64,000 nt of DNA from positions 717,501-781,500 of the forward strand of contig JBAMJR010000042.1 of the NCBI GenBank assembly GCA_038501785.1. The letters are read 5' to 3'. The translations under genes and the position numbers were made by a program. Origin of the DNA: Myoxocephalus aenaeus (lineage: Eukaryota > Chordata > Actinopteri > Perciformes > Cottidae). Shown here piece by piece: positions 23,414 through 35,120 of this stretch. How positions within the stretch are numbered: position 1 is the stretch's first letter; the number at the start of each line of letters is the position of its first letter. The notes beneath the pieces are model-generated. The model had not been told where the DNA came from and did not search any database. It worked only from the letters and a program-made list of their open reading frames with translations.

Positions 23414-23653
23414 TACTTCTATCTTTATGAAGACACACATTAACGTAATGCATTCCCTAGCAACTACTTGCTACTAACTAGTTAGTAACTACTAACTAGG
23501 GTCTAACCCTAACTATACCCTGAGCCTCAAAACCTGGTCTAAACCCTCAAACGGGCCTCTGAAGGGCTGTACAAAGTGAGGACGGCACAAAAACGTCTTC
23601 ACTCTGAAGGTCTAAAACTCAAATTGGTCCTCACAAAGATAGCTGTAAAAGTA
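23414..23653 (+). mobile_element. 240-bp TIR element (MITE-like) abutting a CA array
   Basis: The left end TACTTCTATCTTTATGAAGA (from 23414) and the right end (23626-23653), whose inverse reads TACTTTTACAGCTATCTTTG, form imperfect terminal inverted repeats. The interior holds CTAACCCTAACTATACCC and CTCTGAAGGTCTAAAACTCA blocks, also found at 3185-3349. The element passes straight into an AC array at its right end, as at 3350. Confidence 0.65.
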
Positions 23654-24499
23654 CACACACACACACACTGACATCCCTGCTTTGATCCTCTGCATTGACA
23701 GCTGGGGCGCAATTCACACACACTCACACACACACATATGCAAATACACAACATTTCACACATACTTGAGCACGTGCAAAAACAAACAGCACAAGGACGC
23801 TCATAAATGCAGATATGAAATTACAAATCGCGCACACACCCACACACACAAGCACACACACTGTACAGCACCACCCCCACCCCTTCAATAATTCTCACCA
23901 CAGCAGCACATGATAACCCTTATTAAGATATTGAGATATGGATGATAGTGGAAACGCCCACCATTGTCAAATTGGGTACTTCATCACCCTCATCTGCATG
24001 TAGCAGCGAGACGCGGATCCAAGCAAGACATGCACCATCTCACGTATCCCTCTCCGCTGGCTGGCTGGCCATCGGATTTATTTGGTGATATGATGTACTG
24101 TATAAGAAACGCTGTCACCAAATTCCTTTGTTCCTTAATGCAGCTCTGCATTATTTATCCACCCCGCATACCCACACACCTACAGGAGATAGTGTTGCTT
24201 CTGTGATGTGAAGAGAATCCTGTGGCTGAGTGGCGTCGGCTGTGCATGTATAACGAGGTCCGTGTGTTCATCTATACGTTGTGATGTTGGACACTTCTTA
24301 GCTCATGTGCAGTAACTTGGCAGCAATGCAGTGTAGTGAGACAGAAGGGAATGGTGGAATATCTCACGGGAAAGCACAGAGTTCACGTCCCATCACAGTC
24401 AACGAATCGCCATCTCAAGCCCTCTGGAGGCAAGGAGCTGTATTTCTTGGCTCCGGTGTGGCCAGTGTGGACATCTGGGCCAAGACTTCCTCTTCTGTG
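23654..24499. other. non-coding DNA with scattered CA-rich patches
   Basis: Short CACACA clusters occur at 23653-23668, 23717-23737 and 23831-23860. No gene recognised. Confidence 0.4.
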
Positions 24500-24559
24500 C
24501 GACTTATTAAGTTGCAAACCGGACCGTAGACACGGTCCGGTTTGCAACTTAATAAGTCG
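24500..24559. repeat. perfect 28-bp inverted repeat with a 4-nt loop
   Basis: Arms 24500-24527 and 24532-24559 are exact reverse complements (arm begins CGACTTATTAAGTTGCAAAC), spacer AGAC. Neither arm belongs to a recognised repeat. Confidence 0.97.
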
Positions 24560-25521
24560 GATTTCAATAAAAAACACTTCTTCGTAACCCTACGAGCTTG
24601 TAGGAGTCTAATACAGCATTATAAATCCTTGTGTGTAGTATATTAGTACTTGAAAAATCCAAATGTGGCCGGACTGTTTTTTTCTCTCCCTACTCTCCTT
24701 CGACGTTTTTCGACTGCGCTGGCTTCCGTGGTCGGGGCGGTTTCTTAGAACGCGTCACACGTCTTAAGCAGAAATGTATGCACAGTTGGATACATGCACC
24801 AAACCGACCATGTTTAGGCATAAAGGTTATAACTTTTACATTTTTGAACCGAACGACACCGTTTTTTGACTGAAACTCCTTCATAACGCCCCAAGACTTT
24901 GTTTTATTGTGACTTTTACTGTAGGTCATTATCTTTACAAAGAGGGGCCTTACAGCTCTGTAGGTTGTTGTTTAGGCCTTAAACCATGCATCTGGAAAAA
25001 CTCAGTGGCGGCTCGAGAAGGCATTTTTGGGGAATCTTGATCAAATTATGCTCAGATCATGCTAGATGTTTATACTTATGATCAAAATATTTCGGATCGG
25101 GCTCCTCACATAAACACATGTCCCACGTTGATGACGTGTCACCACCTCCGTAAATCCAGATTATTATTATTATTATTAATATTAGCTGATGCACAGTAGC
25201 ACGAGTGGTGGCATGTTTCTCAGTTTGCTGGTACAAATGATTGATTATGAGTATCTCGCTATCACCTGGATTGGTCTACTTACAACTGAGGTGGCGCGTG
25301 CCAGTGCCTATCTCTGGACCAGTGACGAGCTTGCTAGCTAGCGAGCTAGCGAGCTAACGGGCAAGCGAGCTAGCCATAGCTAGCATAATCAATAATATGT
25401 AGCTATCTGTCAACATACTATGGAACACTTTTGCCACTGAAGGGCATGGCCCCCCAGCACCATCATATTAATGTTATTTATCACTTTGTGTTGTGTCTAT
25501 TTCCCTTTTCTGTTGAGAAGA
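24560..25521. other. non-coding stretch
   Basis: No gene. CAGTGGCGGCTCGAG at 25003 resembles a hAT left end and GCCACTG at 25433-25439 could be its partner, but no target duplication is present. 25327-25382 is rich in GCTAGC/GAGCTAGC words. Confidence 0.3.
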
Positions 25522-25585
25522 TAACTGAGACTTCAGCTAGCTTTGAGCCACTGCAGTGGCTCAAAGCTAGCTGAAGTCTCAGTTA
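25522..25585. repeat. perfect 64-bp palindrome (32-bp arms, no spacer)
   Basis: 25522-25553 and 25554-25585 are exact reverse complements, centred on CTGCAG. The arm begins TAACTGAGACTTCAGCTAGC. Confidence 0.97.
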
Positions 25586-26030
25586 CAGAACATACTTAAC
25601 TAATACTTAACTAACCAGTAACTACTGAACTATTTATAGTAACTACTGAATTCATCATGACATTTATTAATGCTTTGTAAAGCATAAATAGTCTACACTT
25701 TAGATTAAGTCACAGAACATGCTTAACTAATACTTAACTAACGAGTAGTAACTACTGAACTAACGAGTAGTAACTACCTCATTTCATCATGAGCAGCATT
25801 GTTTTAATCATTTACTAACACTTTACAAATGATCTTATTAATCATCTATAAGGGAATTCATCATTTATAAAGTATGAAACCATAGCTTATTAATCAAGAA
25901 TGAAACATTTATAACTGTGTTTATGAATGAGTTACTAATGAGTATTCATGTTAAAATAATGCTTTATAAATGATGAATTAATTGTTTATTCATGCTTTAC
26001 TAATGCTAAAAAGTGTCTACTTATTATAAA
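25586..26030. repeat. AT-rich repeat with internal 'CTTAACTAATACTTAACTAA' duplication
   Basis: CTTAACTAATACTTAACTAA followed by GTAACTACTGAACTA-type text occurs near 25593 and again near 25720. Downstream is an AT-rich stretch with TTTATAAATGATGAATTAAT and ACTTTATAA-like words. It resembles a fish AT-rich MITE or satellite remnant, family unknown. Confidence 0.5.
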
Positions 26031-29000
26031 GTGCTACCGGCTTTACTGTATTTCAGCAATTTAAATGAAGTTAATCAACGTTTTGGTTCCGGAGATCCTT
26101 TAGGTAACGTCACTTATTATTCTCTTTTCTTGTCCGATAATGGGCGCTGCGGGGCTTGGGGCTTAAAAGGTGGATTTGAGAGACGGCATGTACCACCAGC
26201 ATGTTTCACAAGTAGTTTACGAGCAAATTTTAATCCAATTAAAAGCTAAACTATGAGCAGAAAATAGGGGTTCCCGGGTAGCATATTTTGCCAATGCATT
26301 CCACCTCTTTTACTCTCCACATGGACTGTTTATCTGCATTTAACAAAAAGCTTTTGTCAATACTACTCAGATTCCAAATGGACTACAAATTGAAACCTGA
26401 AGACTGCCAATACCAAAATCTTGTCCCGTTGCTTACAGATATGTGAAATGAATGAATCCCAAATCAACTTGGAAATGTGTGCATGTGGGCCATAATGATG
26501 TGACTATTATTCTTTTGTTTTTTTGTAGGGAAGCACTGCGTCCCAATATTATATGTAAGGATATTCTATTTTTTGTAGGTGATATTGCAATACTGCGGAA
26601 GATAAAGAAGATAAACTATTTGTGTTTAATCGACGTACCGCAAATATATGTGAGGGTTTTTCCAAGCTGGGGGTCTGCTGTGTGAATGTACGGCATAGTA
26701 TACGATGCACAGAGAAACAGGAGGAACAGTGGACAGGAGGGTCAGTGGAGGCCCTAGGGCCGCCTAGGGTTAATTTGTCCGTGGTGACCGGGTCGGGCTG
26801 AAAAGGACTCCATAGAACTACGTTTAAATGAACTACAGTGTAAGCAGTTGCAGTGAGTCATGTAACGTAGCGATGTGGGTGCTGAGGCAAAGTGAGGTCC
26901 AAAGCATAATGTCGTACAATTGGTGAGATAGCTTCCCCTTGTTATTTTCATGCGGGGCGTTTCAGCGTTAATAAACACGCCGCTGAAGAGATCCGCTTCA
27001 CCCGTGGACAACAGCTGCAACAGCACACCCCCATACCTTACATATAGCCCTGAACCCGGCATCCGGCAGATATTAGAATAAGCTCAGGGAGAGGCGTGCT
27101 GATTCCAATTAGCAGTCTGTTGTTTCACACTGTGGGCGATGGAGCTTGTTATTCCTCGCATGGAGAGAGTCTGAGGAGCACTGCTCTGCGGCTCCCACCG
27201 CGCAATCAGCCTCTATGACTCTTTCGTACCCACCAAGCACTGATTGCCACATTCATCTAGCACTATTCTCACTCGGCGAGGTGCTGCAGAGGTGCATTTA
27301 TTAAGAACTGACATGGACACCTGTGGAACGAGGTACAAATGGCCCGATTGACGGCTGATGTCACACCGTCGCTGAGAGCTATAAGTAGCTGTAATGAACC
27401 CGGCAGAGAAAGGGTTAGCTGCAGGAGCAGGAAATAATCACAATTTCTCCGTGCAATCATAATTTTGGGTATGAGTGCTAATGCTGCATTATGAGCGGTA
27501 ATTATATGCCTTGATTAAAAACTAGGGGATTACAATGGAGGATTCGATTGCAGGCTGACGATGCGGACTCTTTGTTTTGCTCTCTCCTTGTTCCATGCAT
27601 CAAGGGATTCAGAGAAGAATTCAGGTGCTGCATCTAGAGCGGCTTGATTGTGTGCAAATAATTGTGTTTGGGTGGGTCTGGTTGTTCCTCAGGGAATTAC
27701 ACAAGCCCGTTTTATCTGTAGGTATAGGTTTGTATGCGTGATATGTTAATATTTGACATATTTCTAAATTACTCCCACAAATTCATTAATCTACGGTGGC
27801 TCAACACGCTGTAAATTAAGAAAACTCATGCAAATAGACGCACCCCAAGCAAGTGAAGGAGCATCTTCACCAGTCTGACGACACGCGGAAACATCACTTT
27901 GATGCAACATGGCCCATATTCAGACAGAGCTCCGCCAGAAGATCTGATAGAAAAATTCACTCGACACCTCGAGGTAAAATCATTAATCAGGACATTTATT
28001 CTTTGCAAAGAGGAGCAGAGTCAGAATCACAACATGGTGTCAATTGCGTATCCTGGACTGCTCAAAGAATAAGCGAAGGGCTGCCTTCTTAAATATCAAT
28101 AGACAGAAGGCCACATGACGTCTTCATATCTCCATCATGAGTCATTGCATGTCTTTCGCTAGATTGGCTTGTCAGGGCCAAAGTCACAAGGCTTCAAGAC
28201 ATAACTTTCTTAAACTAGGGACATACTGATATTTCAGTCTCCTGTCTCTATCAGATGATCAGCCAAGGTTGTGTCTGTAAGCATGTACCAGATGTGAGTG
28301 TTCAAGACGAAGTCACTGCATTATTAATAATATAACTAATGAAATCGTACTAATGATTCTGAAGGTAACATGAAATACAGTATTAATCAATAGTAAAAAT
28401 ATTTTTCTTCTAACAAGATCTCAACACAACGTAAACTGTTTCCATGGGACACAAAAAAGCGATGTACACAGCTTGGACATGCATGATTCAGGTATTATAA
28501 TAATGACCAAAAGGCTAACGCTAGGTTAACAGCAGATAAGGATATTGGAATAAGTCTATATGGGCCCAATGGCATCACGTGTGACGGACCTTCAAATTGC
28601 AATTCCACAGTTTGGCCACTAAGTAAAAGTGCCTGGGAGCCACATTTCTGGTATTTTGCTTTTGGTAGAGCACCACCTTTACCAGCTTCAACATTAATGC
28701 ATCAATAATCAATAATATATTTTGGTACTGTTAGTATATTCTGCTACTTTTACTTTTGTACTTTGTTTGTACTAGTACAAGATCTGAGTACTTCTGGATG
28801 AATGGGTAAAACATAGAATCTAACGTACCAACAGAATGTATGGATGATATGAGGGATGGCAAAAGGATGTGGGAAGGGAAGGAATGTAAAAAGGAAGCTA
28901 GGGAAGTAATAATAGAAAGGGGAGGGCGGAAGTGCTAAAGGCATGGAGGGAGGAATAAATGCATTGATGGATGGAGGAAGACAAGCGGATGGATGGGTAG

Positions 29001-29589
29001 CAGGACAAATGGTGAAGGAGGAGGACATGTTGATGGGATGGACAGGTGGTAGACGGGGAGAGTGAAGTATTTAAGGGAGGGTAGACAGATGCATGGATGG
29101 TTCAGGGGTAATGGAACGATAAGCTAAAGGACTAGAATTTTACAGTCTGCTGACAGTGGAGTTAGACACACATGTAACAGGCAACGTGACTAACTTCAAC
29201 ATGGGCCCACAGAAAGACCAAACAGAGATGTTCAAAGTTGTGCTCTTTTTAGATTGTGTTGCAAATAATTTTACTAGCAACCAAATACACAATTGCCAAA
29301 TGAACCATTGCTGAACACTCAAAATTGATTATAGTATTAAAATACTTTACTTTGAAAACCTTCTATTTGAATTCATGTAGTTTGAATTCCCCTTTTGGAA
29401 ATGTCCAGAAGATCATTTCCAGAGCCAACTCTTCATGTCTTTTTTGTTAGATTACGTGTCTATGAGGACAGGACAGAGGTCTGACCAGTTTCATTCAGGC
29501 TCAGAGGCTTGGTTGCTTATTCTTTGTAGCCCTGATGTTCAACTTGTACTTTTACTAGCATGGTGGTAGTACCATGGTGGCTCTATGGT
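26031..29589. other. non-coding DNA, no supported exon
   Basis: No gene recognised on either strand. A purine-rich GGATGG/GGGAAGG stretch lies at 28850-29110. Confidence 0.3.
27060..27560. promoter_or_regulatory. candidate conserved non-coding regulatory block
   Basis: Repeat-free DNA with dense homeodomain-like words (GATTCCAATTAGCAG, CAATCATAATTTTGGG, GAGCGGTAATTATATGCC, GAAATAATCACAATTTC). It reads like vertebrate enhancer sequence. The call is compositional inference. Confidence 0.25.
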
Positions 29590-29925
29590 TGGCACTGTTG
29601 GGTCGGTCGATCCACCGCTCCGATGCAGACTATGCTATCTCAAGAACTTCTGGATGGATTGACAGGCATTGATTATCACCAGTGCGTCAAGATTAAAATT
29701 CTTACATTACTTTGGTAAAATACCTGCAAAAATAATGGCATCAGCCTCAGCTGCACTTTATGTTCAGTGCTAATATGTAAATGGTAGCAATCTTGCATGT
29801 TAAACTACGATGGTGAACATGGCAACTATTGCACCCGCTAAACATCAGCACATTGACATTGTTTTTGTGAGCTTGTGAGCATGCTGGTGTTATTATTTAG
29901 CTCAAAGTGCTGCAATGCTTACAGG
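29590..29925 (+). repeat. fish dispersed repeat ('CTTCTGGATGGATTGACAGG ... TGAGCATGCTGGTGTT')
   Basis: TGGGTCGGTCGATCCACCGC, AACTTCTGGATGGATTGACA, ACATCAGCACATTGACATTG, GAGCATGCTGGTGTTATTAT and TTTAGCTCAAAGTGCTGC are the ordered words of a repeat very common in fish. A separate piece of its 3' part lies at 53625-53695. Confidence 0.6.
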
Positions 29926-30065
29926 AGCACTGTGTGGGATTTAGTGGCATCTAGTGGTGAGGATGCAGAATGCAACCAACTGAATCCCCCTCACTCCTCC
30001 CAGGTGTGTTGAAGAACCAACGAAGGCCATCTTTTGTGTCAAGGAGAGAGAAAAGGCCCAATAAC
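29926..30065 (+). repeat. fish dispersed repeat ('ATTTAGTGGCATCTAGTGGT')
   Basis: AGGAGCACTGTGTGGGATTT, AGTGGCATCTAGTGGTGAGG and TGCAACCAACTGAATCCCCC match a common short fish repeat of uncertain class. It directly follows the preceding repeat. Confidence 0.6.
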
Positions 30066-30269
30066 TGCTCTGTTGGTCTGCTGACTGACTGACAATTGAC
30101 CTGGAGAGAACGCTGAAAAATTAATCCACATTTCAGCAGACATCTCCTTTGTCTCTGAGGACACTAGACAGCTCATCTTGCTCAGTCAGGCGTGGAGGAC
30201 CAGGTGCATGCCAATGCATGTGGGCTATAAGCGGGTTTCAAGTCATTCTCTCAGCAAGGCTATCAAGAG

Positions 30270-30973
30270 CAGGGCTGGCTCTAGCCCTTTGGTTGCCCTA
30301 GGCGAGATTGAGTTTTGCGCCCCCCCCCCCACAGACACACAATACTTTACATCACTGAAGAGACATATATTAACTTAACTGCTTTACTTTGCATAGCAGT
30401 TTTTCACCCACTTATAATTCTACTATTCTACATTGCTGTTCAACAATAAATAGTGCATGGACAACAAACACCAGAATAGTTTCAGAACATTTTCTTTTTT
30501 ATTATTTTAAATAATTTATTACACACTCAAAGTTAGGATTAAATTAACTCCATAAACTGTGCAAAACACTCTTTTTTGTTCAAATATGTTTATTGAACAA
30601 ACCTATACTTGACTTTCTTTTCCTCTTCTTCCTTTTTTCGTTTTCGTCCCTGTGCTCCAGATGGTTTAGACCGCTTCATTTTTGCAAATGTCAGGGGCCA
30701 GTCAAAGTGGTCGCGCAATAGATTTTTCAGATCGCGCACATTTTTCAGACCGCACAAACGATTTATTTTTTTGGAGTGAGCCATCTTTGCAATAGAAGAT
30801 CTTTGATGTGACGTGTCGAGTCTTGGCCAATCAGCGTCCCGTTTTCTCGACAAAAAATTCAGATTTTTGGCCGAGTTATTGTTCTCCGTAATAGAACAAG
30901 CTGTGAGGGCGCCCCCAACCCATTTGTCGCCCTAGGCAGTCGCCTAGTTCGCCTATAGCAATCGCCGGCCCTG
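30270..30973 (-). mobile_element. 704-bp hAT element with perfect 8-bp target duplication
   Basis: The left end CAGGGCTGGC and the right end, inverse CAGGGCCGGC, are flanked by identical ATCAAGAG duplications at 30262-30269 and 30974-30981. The subterminal GCCCTAGGCGA blocks on both sides are characteristic of this hAT group. The minus strand keeps a transposase N-terminal fragment, so this is an internal-deletion derivative rather than an unrelated MITE. Confidence 0.93.
30590..30784 (-). pseudogene. hAT transposase N-terminal remnant
   Basis: On the minus strand the frame reads MAHSKKINRLCGLKNVRDL and then SGAQGRKRKKEEEEKK, the basic/acidic N-terminal tract typical of TTF-type (ZMYM1-like) hAT transposases. 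The frame opens further upstream at 30853, but the internal Met at 30784 fits the family start better. It stops at 30590, before any zinc-finger or catalytic region. Confidence 0.7.
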
Positions 30974-30981
30974 ATCAAGAG

Positions 30982-33701
30982 CCATCATCATCAAAGTGGA
31001 GGCGGCAGAGAAATCCTCTAGATGGCTCTGGCTGCTGTGACCAGTAAGGCCAGAAGAATGCCTCTTGGAAAAAGGCCCCAGGTCTACCTGGACAAGGGTG
31101 TCTCCTGCAAGACTTAAAATGACCAATGACTCTAAGATACAACGCTGATGATGTGTCCAAGTTTGTTTGTAAGAATAATATTGATTAAACTTCACAAATA
31201 GATGTTCATATATACTAGATACTAGATTTCAATCATTACAACCTTTGTATGCTTCAATGTTGTAGATACTGCAATTATGATCTAAGCGTAAATATATAAA
31301 CTAAGAAAGGGATAGATGGAATCAGTAAAGTGGATTGGATGTCATGTTAATGAATTGTTATACATTTAAAATTAAATAAAAAATCATGATACATTTCCGC
31401 TTTCAGTTTTTTGATGCCAAGCATTTTGATTGACATTTACTCCTTGCTGCTGCTGGACAAATACAAAGATAAATGGTTTTGAATGGTACCCGAAAGTTTG
31501 CATTCATTGTTACCTAGTATGCTTTTTCTACTTGGGCCAACCTTGTCATGTCATGTGAGAGAAAGAATGGATGCAGAGTATTCTGCCCTTGCTTCTTTAA
31601 GTTAGCTTAGCAGATAGCTAACAGCAGATCCATAAAATGAAGACCCAGGAATCCGGAGTGGAGTTTAGGTTTTTAGTTAGAATCTTGGTTTTGTAAAACT
31701 GTGAAAAACAGAACATGAAATGAGCTTACAAACAGTTCATATACATACACATGAACATAAAGCTCTGATTCAACATACAGTCATTATGCCAGAAAAGGTA
31801 AGTAACCATTAACATAAGACTCCCTTGACCAGTTAGCGTCTAAGCTAATTTTAACATTGAAGTAAATTCAGAAATGCTATTCACGATTAGCATAGCGATT
31901 AGCATAGCGATTAGCATCACGATTAGCATTGCGATTAGCATATATACAACACAAGGTTGTACTAAAACGGTAAACACACAGAGAATACATCATACAAGAT
32001 ATGTACATGCTACATACAGATTTACTTACAGACTTAGATCTTTAGAGGCAGACATTACGTGTGAAAAGTAGCTGCAGCATGTTTTCTCAATAGAATCAGA
32101 ACTAACTACGGTAAGAGAGGAGGGATAAACGAAGATGCAATTGCATTCTGCACCACTTGGCGTCTCGAATGCAATGTGGGGCACAACACAGAGAGAAAAG
32201 CAGAGGTCTACATGGAGGGAATGTCCAGAGGCTTAATGCACCCTGAATGCTGTGGGACATTACTGATGCGAGCGGGTCACTCCAAATCGCTCCCCTCGGG
32301 ATCAGAGGAGCGGTGCGACGCTGGAAGACCCCGTGGCTCATTGAAAGGGGTCAGAGGCGAGGCGCTCTGCTCCATTTAGCAGCCTACTCATGATGGATGA
32401 ATGGAAAGAGGGAAGGATGGAGAGGAGGAGCGGTGCCCTGCTGAGCGCGTGGGGAACAGGGCGCCACCAGAGACCTCCTCTTGGAGCGGCGAACCTTGGT
32501 AATGGGTGGTAATGGGAACAGGTGGAGTCACAAGTAAACGCAGTGTTTTAGGTCAGCATTCCCATATGCGTTTTGGCTGTATTAGAAACCTTGTGTCGAG
32601 GAAAATGGGAGAGGATTTCAAGATTTCCTCAAATAGTTTAGAAATGTCTAAAGCAAATTTCAAACAATAAAATATGTCATCGTTATATAGCATTTTAGTG
32701 TTATTCCCCATTATCTGAGAAAATAATTTATGGGTAAAAATCGGATTAAATGTGATTAAAAGTCAATCCTTGCAAAAAGTTGATAATAATGCATATTGAG
32801 GTTCACAAAAATCAAAACCATTTATAATCTAATAACTGACATTGTGTTGGCTGTTTTTTACATTTTGCTTTAATTCAGATTTAGGGTGCCAAGGTACATC
32901 GGTATCGGACGCCGAGAGGCACTGACCAGGCTGCAGTATTTGACGCGTTACCGTATGATCAGACTTTTTGGTTGAACTGCCTTAATATCAAGTTACAATT
33001 TGGTTCCCAAACTGGCAAAGTGTGTTCTTTGCCAGTCAATTAAAAGTCCATTTTACCAACCGATTTGAATGAGAAAGTCAGATAAGTAGTCATAGTCTGC
33101 ATAACCACCAAATGAAGTTTAAACATGGCACAAACACAATATGACTCAATGACACACTGCAATGAAGTGAAGGCTTGGCTCTCAGCCCAGATTTTGGCTA
33201 TATCCAATTTGTTGTCGACCAGGTTTTGGGGCCTCTCCAATATTGCTCAAATATATGATTGGATGTTTTCTTTTCTGGTCCAAGATGCGCGATCCAGCGG
33301 TATGAGTAATCAGATAAACGGGAACCATCTCCGAGAAGAGCAGGCTGGATCAAAGTCCCATCTCCTGTGTACCGTGACGCTTATCTCTGCTAGCCTCGCC
33401 ACAAGATAGCACTGCTAATTTGTTGAGCCACTGGCGAACGTCACAAGGTGACTCTTTGCTTTCGTCGCTCGAAGGAAAAATACTTCAAAAACCGTCTGAC
33501 TAGAAACATAACACTCCGGGTTAATCAAGAGATATGTGATGGCGGCATGCAGGTAGTGTGAACAAAGTGTAGCGCTGTGGCCTCACATGCTAGCGTAACT
33601 AATGGCGATGCTACAGCACCGCCAACAAGTGTGGATTCCCTGGCTCTAATTCCAAGAGGGCGAGGAGGAGTGTGTGCGCCTGGGCTTGTGAGAGAGTCGA
33701 G

Positions 33702-33703
<2 letters not shown>
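30982..33703. other. non-coding DNA
   Basis: No exon supported on either strand. One short minisatellite (31885-31941) is listed separately. Confidence 0.3.
31885..31941 (+). repeat. 12-bp minisatellite GATTAGCATAGC, about 4.8 units
   Basis: Units at 31885, 31897, 31909, 31921 and a partial at 31933; the last three positions vary (AGC, CAC, TGC). Confidence 0.95.

Positions 33704-33740
<37 letters not shown>
33704..33740. repeat. (TG)n microsatellite
   Basis: About 18 TG units, then TTTGTGTTTG. Confidence 0.98.
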
Positions 33741-33744
<4 letters not shown>

Positions 33745-34310
33745 TGTTTGTGTGCCTCAGAAAGAGGGAGGGAAGGAGAAAGAGAGAGGCTGTGTGGGAG
33801 GAGGCAGCTATGCTAGCTCCTAGGAGAGACTGAGAGGGCGAAGGGTCATTATTGACTGAATGAATTTTTAAAGAGGGCCCTCGTCGGGGGTGGGAGGGGC
33901 AGTGAGTCTGTGTGTGTGACTGTGTGTGTGTGTAAAGTCAGTCTGGATACTATTCTACAGCACAGCACTTCTTTCTTCTCCTTCTGCCCTCTCTTTTCAT
34001 TGTGCCAATGTACATAAATGCCCACCGTACACCTCCTCGAGCCCCATGACCAATTCTGACCCTCCTGCTTCTATATAGGCTCTATAGTTTCTATGCACAC
34101 GGGGAAAGCCTTATTGATCGCCCTTTCCCACCCTTTAACAATCAATGGCAGACCTGGTTTTAGGAGGAGAGCCTCCAGGAAGGCAGAGGGAGGGTTTCAG
34201 AGGGAGAGAGCAGGGGTGAGGAGCATGTTTGGTGAGGAAAACAACAATACTGGACTGAGTCCTTGGTTGTTTTTTTCCACAGGGTGTGCTAAAAGGACGG
34301 AGAGATTTAG

Positions 34311-34311
34311 G

Positions 34312-34390
<79 letters not shown>
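34311..34390. repeat. (GA)n microsatellite
   Basis: About 39 GA units with one AAA interruption. Confidence 0.98.
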
Positions 34391-34393
<3 letters not shown>

Positions 34394-34727
34394 TTACTTA
34401 AGGCCATAACATCCAGTTCTTTGGATGTTGGCAGCCAGGCCAGCCTCGCTGTGAGAAGTGCCCAGAGGCGGTGCATGTTTTGCGGGGAGAGAGATAGGGA
34501 GAGGGGGGGGTGGAAATGCTCTGTATGTTCACTGACCCTGGCAGATAGCAGATGAAAGAGGGAGGGGGGTATTCAATCATACTAATCCCCCCCCCCCCAC
34601 CACCATCACTGCATCAATACACACACACACACACACACACTCACTCACTCCGGAAAGCAGCCACACTCATTAGTGCCAGCGAGACCCGCTGTTGGATGGA
34701 GCTGAAACACCGGCTCAAAGCTCCCCT

Positions 34728-35120
34728 CGTTCTCTCTCTGTCTCTCTCTCTTTCTTTCATTCTCTCTCGGTGGCCCTCCCCCTCGCTCAGTCTCCCCCTC
34801 TTGTCCGTCTTTGCGTTCTTTCCACCGCCGTCTTCCCCTCCGTCCATCTCAGCCAATTTGGCCCTCGTTTGTTTTCCCTTTCCTCTCTTTATTCCTTTCG
34901 TGTTTGCTTCCCCAGCTCCCCCTTCATCACCCGTCTACTCGATTCTTTACACAAGCGGCTCAGCTCTCGCCTGTCCATCTTTTATCTTCCCTTCATTTCT
35001 TTCCTCGTCCTTATCCATCCACTCGTCCTCCCCACTTTGCACCCTCTCACTTGGTTCCTTCCCTCCCTCTCCTCTACCTCACCCATCATTTGATTCCCCG
35101 CACAAGCCTCCCTCCAATCC
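34728..35120. repeat. pyrimidine-rich tract
   Basis: Nearly continuous CT-rich text (TCTCTCTCTGTCTCTCTC at the left, CCTTCCCTCCCTCTCC at the right). It generates the long Ser/Pro/Leu false frames around 34.5-35.5 kb. Confidence 0.85.

Noticed and set aside
24500..24559. Hairpins as microRNA precursors or transcription terminators
   Set aside because: Perfect palindromes without the bulges, flank stems or U-tract expected; vertebrate context makes bacterial-type terminators irrelevant.
25003..25439. Possible hAT element from CAGTGGCGGCTCG to GCCACTG
   Set aside because: Only seven end bases match and the 8-bp flanks differ, so it is not listed as an element.
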